A stretch of DNA of 64,000 bases. Source: Lactococcus protaetiae. GTDB lineage: Bacteria > Bacillota > Bacilli > Lactobacillales > Streptococcaceae. The notes under the pieces are model-generated. The model was not told where the DNA came from. It ran no database searches and saw only the letters and a program-made list of their open reading frames with translations. The position numbers and the translations under genes were made by a program. Below are positions 57,806 through 64,000 of the stretch, piece by piece; the first letter of the stretch is position 1; every line of letters starts with the position of its first letter. The stretch is taken from the NCBI RefSeq assembly GCF_006965445.1, contig NZ_CP041356.1, positions 930,001 through 994,000 of the forward strand, written 5' to 3'.

Positions 57806-58738
57806 ATGACAATTAACAAAATGGGCATAGGAATTGCTCATTCCAAATTAATTTTGATTGGCGAACACTCTGTTGTCTACGGACAGCCAGCGATTGCGCT
57901 TCCTGTCACAATCTTAAAGACAACAGTGACAATTACCGCTTCAAAATTTGGACAATACATTGAAAATAATGAATTTCGTAGAAGATTAGACTTGATGGGT
58001 GATGAGTTTGAAGGAATTCGTCAATTGATTATGCGCTTGCTTGCCAAATTTCATTCTTCAAGCATGCCATTTTCTTTAGAAATTGACTCAAATATTCCTC
58101 TAGGTCGTGGGCTTGGTGCATCAGCATCACTTGCGACAGCGATTACAAGAGCAATCTATGATTTCTTCGATACTGAACTTTTAGAAAAAGATTTAATCTT
58201 TTATGCCAATTTTTCAGAAAATATTACTCATGGGAAATCTTCTGGAATTGATGTGGCAACAGTCAACTCTGAACACCCACTTTGGTTCATCAAAGATGAA
58301 GCTATTGAGCCGTTTGAGCTAAATCTCCACGGTTTTATCGTCATCGGAGATACAGGAGTTCATGGATTCACAAGCCAAGCGATTAATATTGTTAGAGAAA
58401 AACTAGTAGAAGAAAAACAAGTGACACAAGCTTATATTGACCAACTTGGTGACTTGGCGAAAGCTTCAAAAAGTTTCCTCATGACAAATAAATTATCAGA
58501 ACTCGGACAAGTCATGAATAAAGCACACTCCGTCCTATCTAGTCTTGGTGTTTCTCATCCAAGATTGGAAACTTTGGTTGATGTAGCACTGAAAAATGGA
58601 GCGCTCGGAGCGAAGCTTACAGGTTCAGGACTGGGTGGTGTGATGGTTGCCTTAGCTGAAAATGAAAAAGATGCGATTCGAATCAGCCAGCGTTTGTTGA
58701 AAAGTGGTGCAAAAAACACATGGATTTACTCTTTTTAG
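57806..58738 (+). CDS. mvk: Mevalonate kinase
   Basis: 310 residues from ATG 57806 (CGGAGG upstream); an earlier in-frame GTG has no site. GHMP kinase: GIAHSKLILIGEHSVVYGQP, ATP loop IPLGRGLGASASLATAI, THGKSSGIDVATV and C-terminal GAKLTGSGLGGVMVAL. Phosphorylates mevalonate in the isoprenoid pathway completed by mvaD, mvaK2 and fni 2.6 kb downstream. Confidence 0.95.
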   Translation: MTINKMGIGIAHSKLILIGEHSVVYGQPAIALPVTILKTTVTITASKFGQYIENNEFRRRLDLMGDEFEGIRQLIMRLLAKFHSSSMPFSLEIDSNIPLGRGLGASASLATAITRAIYDFFDTELLEKDLIFYANFSENITHGKSSGIDVATVNSEHPLWFIKDEAIEPFELNLHGFIVIGDTGVHGFTSQAINIVREKLVEEKQVTQAYIDQLGDLAKASKSFLMTNKLSELGQVMNKAHSVLSSLGVSHPRLETLVDVALKNGALGAKLTGSGLGGVMVALAENEKDAIRISQRLLKSGAKNTWIYSF

Positions 58739-58745
58739 CCAAGCG

Positions 58746-58973
58746 TTTAACTTAACAAGTGCGTGCTATCTTCCGCCCTTTGGGTTCCACTGTCCATCCT
58801 CGCTACGGTGCTACGTGCTTCGCAAGCTGTTCTGTGAACGGTCTACGCAACTTCGTTGCCCCGCTGTCCATTCGTTCTAAGCCAGCAAAGCTGGCAAGAC
58901 GAAATGGTAAGAGCAAAAGGCAAAGCACCTAGTAGGAGTGGCAATTCCCCCACCAATGAAGTAATTACTTCAA
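58746..58973 (-). repeat. Family B mosaic repeat
   Basis: TTTAACTTAACAAGTGCGTG to CCCACCAATGAAGTAATTAC. Modules CTACGTGCTTCGCAAGC, TTCTGTGAACGGTCTACGC, GCCAGCAAAGCTGGC. Confidence 0.78.
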
Positions 58974-59001
58974 AAATTCAAACCTTATGCTTAGTACTGT
59001 C

Positions 59002-59325
59002 TATAAAGTAGTTTGTTTTAAATTTTTTATAAACAACTCAAAAATGAGTAGTATAAGAATTGGAATATTTTTGGAAAGTTTGGTCCAATAAGTAAAAAAC
59101 ATTGCTTGATAGCAGTGTTTTTTCATTCTAAGGCATCAACTAATCATCTGTTTCAAAGCTATCGTTCAATAAGCAGATTTAGCTAAAAAATAGTATAAAT
59201 AATGTATAATTGTGGAACTGATACTGTTTAACTTTTGAAATGGTCTAATATATTTCTTACGGTATCGGGGAGCTAATGAAGAGAATCAGATGTTCTATGG
59301 TGTTCCGTTTGCAAAGGAGAAAGTA
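59002..59325. other. Gap with an orphan terminator-like hairpin
   Basis: AAAAAACATTGCTTGATAGC followed by AGTGTTTTTT (59094-59127) is a terminator hairpin with no gene before it; a possible -10 (TTATAA) lies near 59030. This could be the end of a small RNA or a leader, or a relic. The rest is AT-rich without a supported gene. Confidence 0.4.
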
Positions 59326-59901
59326 ATGCGTAAACTTGTTTTGTTTTTACACTCGTCATTGGACGGGTTTGTTGAAGGTCCCAAGGGCGCGATGGATATT
59401 GGCTTTGTATCTTATGATGCTGACTTGGAAAATGAAGCTAAAAATATTCTGAGTACAGTGGATACGGTGGTTTGGGGACATGGCACCTATGAAATGATGT
59501 ATAGTTATTGGCCGACCGTTCCAGAAAATCCTGATGCTTCGTCGTATGAGCGCAATCACGCAAAATGGATTGAACAGGTGGAGAAGCTTGTCTTTTCAAC
59601 GACTTTGGATGAAGTAAAATGGAACAATACACGCTTAGTGAAAGAGAATATTGTCGAGGAGATTCAAAAACTTAAATCAACGTCAGGTGGTGATTTGCTG
59701 ATTTTAGGGAGTCCGCGCTTAGCACATTTTTTGATGACACATGATTTGATTGATGAGTATAAAATTACAGTTTCTCCCGTTCTAGTAGGCGGTGGTTTGA
59801 GATTGTTTGAAAAAGGGGTCCACCCTACCAAACTCAAATTAATATCACAGAAAACTTTTGATTCAGGCGCTATGAGTCTTGATTATGAAGTGATAAGATA
59901 A
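59326..59901 (+). CDS. Dihydrofolate reductase-like protein (RibD C-terminal family)
   Basis: 191 residues from ATG 59326 with AAAGGAG upstream. KLVLFLHSSLDGFVEGPKGA, NILSTVDTVVWGHGTYEMM, GGDLLILGSPRLAHFLM and PVLVGGGLRLFEKG are typical of the YyaP/YwjB group of DHFR-fold reductases. NADPH-dependent reductase of unknown substrate; not the housekeeping folA. Stands alone within the mevalonate region. Confidence 0.88.
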   Translation: MRKLVLFLHSSLDGFVEGPKGAMDIGFVSYDADLENEAKNILSTVDTVVWGHGTYEMMYSYWPTVPENPDASSYERNHAKWIEQVEKLVFSTTLDEVKWNNTRLVKENIVEEIQKLKSTSGGDLLILGSPRLAHFLMTHDLIDEYKITVSPVLVGGGLRLFEKGVHPTKLKLISQKTFDSGAMSLDYEVIR

Positions 59902-59902
59902 G

Positions 59903-59931
59903 TGATGCTCTGGTTATCAGAGCATTTTTAT
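59903..59931 (+). terminator. Intrinsic terminator
   Basis: GATGCTCTG GTTAT CAGAGCATTTTTAT. Confidence 0.88.
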
Positions 59932-60305
59932 ATTTTAAAAGAGTTATTTTTCAAAGTGACAAAACTTATTACATTTTTGTTATAATAAATTAGAAAACGC
60001 ATTCATCAATAATTTGGTGAAAAATAAATAACTTGAAATTTTCTATTTTAGTTGGTAGGATAAGCATCACTACAGATGATTCTGTGTACTTTAACGAGTT
60101 TACTAATTATCAACTGAACATTTAGTGGATGGATAATTGTGGTCCGAAATGCTCTTGAATTTTAAAGTGAGGCAGTATACTCACTATTTTTGTTTTTTTG
60201 CGAGTTTAGCTTCTAAATCATTAAACATGATGGAGAAAAAAAGTATACATTGCTTTTGTTCTGCTTCGGAAAGAACATTTCTTGTATTTTGAAAAGGAGA
60301 TTAAA
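59932..60305. other. Gap before the 89-residue gene
   Basis: Holds a possible promoter (TTGTTATAATAAATTAG near 59980), a degenerate family C-like stretch (GTGAGGCAGTATACTC, about 60168-60183) and AAAAGGAG at the end. No gene supported. Confidence 0.4.
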
Positions 60306-60575
60306 ATGAAACAATATTTTTTAACAGAGGTGTCTGGTGGAGTTGTTCAAGGACATGATTTTGGTTCGTCAAAAATGGCAACAGATTATTTTGACCAAGC
60401 ACAAAAGATTTATCCACAAGCTGAATTTGTAAATTTAGTTCGTTTAAATATTGCTTTACAAGATAAAGAGGGAAGCGAAACAGAGATTGTTTTGAACAAA
60501 TATAATAACCAGCTTGAATCAGAACTAAAAATAAAATATCCAGAAGCAGAAATCAGTCACTTTGACCAGTTTTAA
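60306..60575 (+). CDS. Hypothetical protein, 89 residues
   Basis: Start ATG 60306 with AAAAGGAG upstream. Soluble, mixed fold; no family recognised. Strong ribosome binding site and codon use support a real gene. Between the DHFR-like gene and a large family A repeat. Confidence 0.6.
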   Translation: MKQYFLTEVSGGVVQGHDFGSSKMATDYFDQAQKIYPQAEFVNLVRLNIALQDKEGSETEIVLNKYNNQLESELKIKYPEAEISHFDQF

Positions 60576-60646
60576 AAGGCTAATATTATCGTTAAGATTG
60601 TGTAAAAACTGAGTTTAATGTTTGAAATTTGTTCTAAACCATAATT

Positions 60647-61028
60647 TTTTTATCAAAACAAGTGTGTGCTATCTCCGCCTTATGGTTACGCTGTGGATGC
60701 TCGCTACGCCACTAGATGTAACAACTAGCATATCCGTTGCTGCTTTAGCGCAAACGGCTATCCTATAAAGTGGCTAGTCGCAATCGCAATACTCCGACCT
60801 CTTGGCTCGGAGATAAAGCAGCACTATCTTCGCTGCGTTACGCTGTCCATACTCGCTATGGTGCTACGTGCTTCGCACGCCGTTCTGCGAACGGTCTACG
60901 GCCACTGTCCGTTTGCTCTTGCAGGGTTCGCCTGCTAAGCAAACGGACAACGTAGCGTAGCGAAGATAGCGACTAGAGAAAATGGACAAATGTTTTACGA
61001 AACTCCCACTGAATACGTCTTGACTTCA
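60647..61028 (-). repeat. Family A mosaic repeat, long form, inverted
   Basis: TTTTATCAAAACAAGTGTGT to CCCACTGAATACGTCTTGAC. Interior holds GTAACAACTAGCATATCCGT, CTTTAGCGCAAACGGCTATC, CTACGTGCTTCGCACGCCGT, TTCTGCGAACGGTCTACGG and a GCTAAGCAAACGGACAACGT return. Confidence 0.8.
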
Positions 61029-61064
61029 TTTTTTACTAGCTCTTATCAATCATGGTCATATTTT

Positions 61065-61213
61065 GATATAACTGAATTCGTACGATTAGAAATGAGAGAA
61101 AAAAGATAAATCTCCGTGCTTTCAGTACTACGCTGTCCGGCTTATGTTGCTTTCGTACAAAGAGCCAAATGGCATTTTTCATCATTTCTTGTCAATCGTA
61201 CTCACATCTTGAT
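61065..61213 (+). repeat. Family D promoter-hairpin repeat, first of a tandem pair
   Basis: Left end GATATAACTGAATTCG, right end CTCACATCTTGATATAATTG. Arms GTACGATT with AATCGTAC (8 bp, perfect) and AGAAATGA with TCATTTCT, unpaired TGTC on the right strand. Confidence 0.8.
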
Positions 61214-61386
61214 ATAATTGAGTTCGCAACACCAGAAGCTATGAGAGAAGATAGCTCCGCTGTCCATTCTCGCTACATCGCTGAAGCGATGAGTCGAAGT
61301 GGCAACTGGAACCTGCTCTTTGAGCAGAACCACATTTTCCTATTTCTCTCCGCTTCTTGACGGTGTTGCTCACATCTTGATATAAT
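61214..61386 (+). repeat. Family D promoter-hairpin repeat ahead of mvaD
   Basis: TATAATTGAGTTCG at 61214, second TATAAT at 61381-61386. Arms GCAACACC with GGTGTTGC (perfect) and AGAAGC with GCTTCT, unpaired TGAC on the right strand. The arms differ from the first copy at most positions yet pair equally well. Confidence 0.82.
61381..61386 (+). promoter_or_regulatory. Extended -10 of a leaderless mvaD transcript
   Basis: TGATATAAT, then AGTTTC and ATG at 61393; spacing six bases. Confidence 0.6.
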
Positions 61387-61392
61387 AGTTTC

Positions 61393-62349
61393 ATGAAAAA
61401 TATTGTCACTGCTAGAGCGCATACGAATATTGCGCTAATTAAATACTGGGGAAAGTCAAATATTGACCTTAATCTTCCAACAACGAGTTCTTTGTCAATG
61501 ACGTTAGATTCTTTTTATACAACGACTTCAGTGAAGTTCACGGATAGAGCTACTGACAGCTTGATTTTAAATTCTGTCAGTGCTGACAGAACTCGTATCA
61601 GTAAGTTTTTGGATATGATGCGCACTCAATATGGTGATTTTCCAAAAATTTCAGTGACTTCTAAAAATCATGTACCAACTGCTGCAGGATTGGCTTCAAG
61701 TGCTTCAAGTTTTGCTGCCTTGACTGCAGCAATGTTTGGAATTTTGGAGCTGGAAAAAAATGAACAAGAAATGTCCAGAATTGCTAGACGAGGCTCTGGA
61801 TCAGCTTCGCGCTCTATTTTTGGAAACTTCGCAGTGTGGAATAAAGGATGGGATGATGCATCGTCTTATGCCGAGTCTTTCTATGATCAAGATATCGGTT
61901 TATCTATGATTGTTGCTGAGATTTCGGCTGACCAGAAGAAAATGTCTTCAACAAAAGGAATGCAACTTGCTCAAACAGCTCCTACCTACAGTACATGGGT
62001 AAAAAGATCAGCGCTTCAACTTGAAGAGATGAAATCAGCAATTATTCAAAAGGATATTGAAAAAATTGGTCTCATTGCTCAAGACAATGCGTTAGGAATG
62101 CACGAACAAAATCGGTTATGCAAAATACCCTTTGACTATTTTACTAATCAAACAAGACGAATTATTGATTTTACCAATCACTGTTACAACAGCGGTTTGT
62201 TCGCATTTGTCACTATTGATGCAGGGCCAAATGTAAAAATTATAACAGATAGAGCAACTGAGCAGGAACTCTTGGCTCAATTTCGTGCTGAATTTCCAGA
62301 AATGACTTTTGATGTAGCTCACGCTGGAGGCGGCTATGAATATCTCTAA
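61393..62349 (+). CDS. mvaD: Diphosphomevalonate decarboxylase
   Basis: 318 residues. Converts mevalonate diphosphate to isopentenyl diphosphate. NIALIKYWGKSNIDLNLPTT, the GHMP loop TAAGLASSASSFAALTAA, RRGSGSASRSIFGNF and FVTIDAGPNVKI are diagnostic. An octamer pair at 61574-61589 encodes SVSADR within a loop. Overlaps mvaK2 by 14 bases. Confidence 0.96.
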   Translation: MKNIVTARAHTNIALIKYWGKSNIDLNLPTTSSLSMTLDSFYTTTSVKFTDRATDSLILNSVSADRTRISKFLDMMRTQYGDFPKISVTSKNHVPTAAGLASSASSFAALTAAMFGILELEKNEQEMSRIARRGSGSASRSIFGNFAVWNKGWDDASSYAESFYDQDIGLSMIVAEISADQKKMSSTKGMQLAQTAPTYSTWVKRSALQLEEMKSAIIQKDIEKIGLIAQDNALGMHEQNRLCKIPFDYFTNQTRRIIDFTNHCYNSGLFAFVTIDAGPNVKIITDRATEQELLAQFRAEFPEMTFDVAHAGGGYEYL

Positions 62350-63304
62350 TAAAGCTGTTACGGTAAGAGTGCCAGGTAAGCTGTTCTTTGCGGGAGAGTA
62401 TGCTGTGACGCGTCCTAATGGGCTTGCGCTTGTCACAACAATCGAAACAGATTTTGTTGTGACGATTTCCAAAAGTGAAGGAAAATCGCGTTTACACACT
62501 AATGTCAACCTTCCTGACTTTGAATTTATGCTCGCTCATATAAGCTTTGACAAAGAAAATATGTGGAATTTTGCACTGACAACTCTTTTGAAAACGCTGT
62601 CAGCACAAATAAGAAATCTGTCAGTACTGACAGAAGAAATTTGTGTGGAAATACAAAGTGAAATGGGCTTTGGGGTGCAAAAAAAAGGCTATGGTTCAAG
62701 TGCCTCCGTTGTTTGTGGTATGGTCAATGCAGTAAACGAATATTTTGGTTTGGAGCTTACTCTGGAGGAACGTTTTGAAATCGCAGCAACCACGCACTTT
62801 GAGGTTCAAGGCAGCGGTTCAATGGGTGATATTGCAGCAATTATGTATGGTGGGAGTGTTTTTTACCAAAATCATCATCGAGTTATTCCAGTAGAAATTC
62901 CATGGAAAACTTATGTTCTTCAAACAGGAAAATCAGCGAAAACGAGTGAAAAGCTAAAAATTGATTTATCAGAAGATTTTTTTGTCGCATCAGATGAATT
63001 AGTCATTGAGATTGCCACAGCAATTGATATCAACGATTTTGAGTTATTTAAAGAAAAATTACTCGAAAATCAGTTGCTTTTATTAAAAAATATTCCAGAT
63101 GGCTACATGACTTATAAATTGTCAGTAGGTTTAAATTTGGTAAATAGTCATCCTGAATTAGCTGGCAAGATTTCAGGAGCAGGATTTGGTGAGAATATTA
63201 TTATCTTTGCAAAAAGTGATGAAAACATTGATGAACTGCGGGAAAGATTAAAGAATTATGAAATCGAATTGATAGAATCAAAGATTTCAATGAGAAATAA
63301 ATAA
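62336..63304 (+). CDS. mvaK2: Phosphomevalonate kinase
   Basis: 322 residues. Converts phosphomevalonate to the diphosphate. GHMP kinase: VRVPGKLFFAGEYAVTRPNG, KGYGSSASVVCGMVNAVNEY, GSGSMGDIAAIMYGGSVFY and ISGAGFGENIIIFAK. GGAGG lies inside the mvaD end. The perfect palindrome CTGTCAGTACTGACAG (62618-62633) encodes LSVLTE. Overlaps fni by one base. Confidence 0.95.
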   Translation: MNISNKAVTVRVPGKLFFAGEYAVTRPNGLALVTTIETDFVVTISKSEGKSRLHTNVNLPDFEFMLAHISFDKENMWNFALTTLLKTLSAQIRNLSVLTEEICVEIQSEMGFGVQKKGYGSSASVVCGMVNAVNEYFGLELTLEERFEIAATTHFEVQGSGSMGDIAAIMYGGSVFYQNHHRVIPVEIPWKTYVLQTGKSAKTSEKLKIDLSEDFFVASDELVIEIATAIDINDFELFKEKLLENQLLLLKNIPDGYMTYKLSVGLNLVNSHPELAGKISGAGFGENIIIFAKSDENIDELRERLKNYEIELIESKISMRNK

Positions 63305-64000
63305 TGAAAAACGAAAAAGACATTCACCAACATCGTAAAGATGAACATCTTTCATTGGCCATTAAATATTGGAAAGAGGGAAGAAATCAGACTTCTGGTC
63401 TGGCTTTTTCTGATTTGCGCCTGATTCCCAATACACTTCCAGAACTTGCAATAGACGATATTGACTTGACGACAGAACTTTTTGGTGCAAAATTCGACTT
63501 TCCGTTTTATATTGAAGCCGTGACAGGCGGTACTGAGCGATGCGATAAGATTAATCAACAGTTTGCGCAAGTGGCTAAAAATCAAAATCTTGCAATGGCA
63601 GTTGGCTCTCAGTCTATCGCGCTAAAATTTCCAGAGCTTGCCAGCGGATTCAAAAAAGTTCGTGAAATTAATCCAAATGGTTTCTTATTTGCTAATCTTG
63701 GTGCGGGACATTCACTGGAAAATGCTAAACGAGCAGTTGATATGATTTCGGCCGATGCATTAGAAATTCATGTGAATACAGCACAAGAACTACCAATGGA
63801 TGAAGGGGATAGAAGTTTCTATTGGTTAGAAAATATTAATGAGATTGCTACAAAATTAGAGGTTCCTGTTGTTGTAAAAGAAGTTGGTTTTGGTATTTCT
63901 CAGAAAACATTTAGACAACTTTCTGAAACAGCTATTTCAGCAATTAATGTTGGTGGTAATGGCGGGACAAATTTTGCTTGGATTGAACGTAGGCGCGGGA
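63304..64000 (+). CDS. fni: Type 2 isopentenyl-diphosphate isomerase (partial)
   Basis: Reads from ATG 63304 to the window edge, 232 codons, no stop yet. FMN/NADPH-dependent isomerase converting isopentenyl to dimethylallyl diphosphate: HRKDEHLSLAIKYWKEGRNQ, PFYIEAVTGGTERCDKINQQ, AMAVGSQSIAL, ALEIHVNTAQELPMDEGDR and NVGGNGGTNFAWIERRR. Completes the mevalonate operon mvaD-mvaK2-fni. Confidence 0.95.
   Translation, partial: MKNEKDIHQHRKDEHLSLAIKYWKEGRNQTSGLAFSDLRLIPNTLPELAIDDIDLTTELFGAKFDFPFYIEAVTGGTERCDKINQQFAQVAKNQNLAMAVGSQSIALKFPELASGFKKVREINPNGFLFANLGAGHSLENAKRAVDMISADALEIHVNTAQELPMDEGDRSFYWLENINEIATKLEVPVVVKEVGFGISQKTFRQLSETAISAINVGGNGGTNFAWIERRRG

Overview
The window looks like a chromosomal segment of a Lactococcus or a very close relative. 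The base composition is AT-rich. The gene neighbourhoods are lactococcal/streptococcal: tyrS divergent from a class A PBP; pepA, DUF4651, thioredoxin, ytpR, ssb; walR-walK-walJ next to tmk; holB-ricT-yabA-rsmI; CIRCE-groES-groEL; and a mevalonate cluster ending in the type 2 isomerase fni. The species cannot be fixed from the sequence alone. No rRNA, tRNA, CRISPR array, insertion-sequence transposase or prophage gene was seen.

Layout. 1-7000: end of an amino acid permease, ylbF/ylbG, a broken CYTH gene divergent from relQ-nadK-rluD. 7000-14300: a membrane cyclophilin, a histidine-codon leader with attenuator ahead of an amino acid ABC transporter, an M20 peptidase, a basic amino acid permease and an AHSA1-like protein. 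14300-23000: a two-gene ABC exporter, a quinol-type nitric oxide reductase, and a flavin module (FMN reductase with a repeat tail, plus apbE and a PAS protein). 23400-35000: lysS, a YeiH exporter with its LysR regulator, thiI, an MFS pump, azoreductase, OsmC and a cation/proton antiporter. 35400-48200: tyrS, pbp1b, GNAT, pepA to ssb, groESL. 48400-55900: walRKJ, tmk, holB to rsmI. 56000-64000: an orphan solute-binding lipoprotein, mvk, a DHFR-like protein, then mvaD-mvaK2-fni (fni runs off the window).

What stands out is between the genes. Well over a tenth of the window is made of dispersed, hairpin-rich mosaic repeats, which I sort into four families: A, B, C and D. Families A and B have defined but different left ends and a nearly shared right end, occur about 14 and 13 times, and carry exchangeable internal hairpin modules. 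Family D is a hairpin with covarying arms bounded by copies of a -10 promoter motif, sitting in front of ylbF, a binding-protein gene, norB, tyrS, ricT and mvaD. Independently, the octamer CTGTCAGT/ACTGACAG occurs at least 40 times by eye, against one or two expected from composition. It is mostly paired head to head as a palindrome, forms many terminators, and also lies inside reading frames.

Other points: nine genes have a -10 box only 6-7 bases before the start codon and no ribosome binding site, so they are predicted to be leaderless. Six genes carry seven single-base frameshifts, every one repaired by adding one G on the plus strand, which points to sequence error more than to decay. The cytoplasmic FMN reductase has a C-terminal tail with DxxTGAS motifs beside apbE, and so looks like a substrate for covalent flavinylation.
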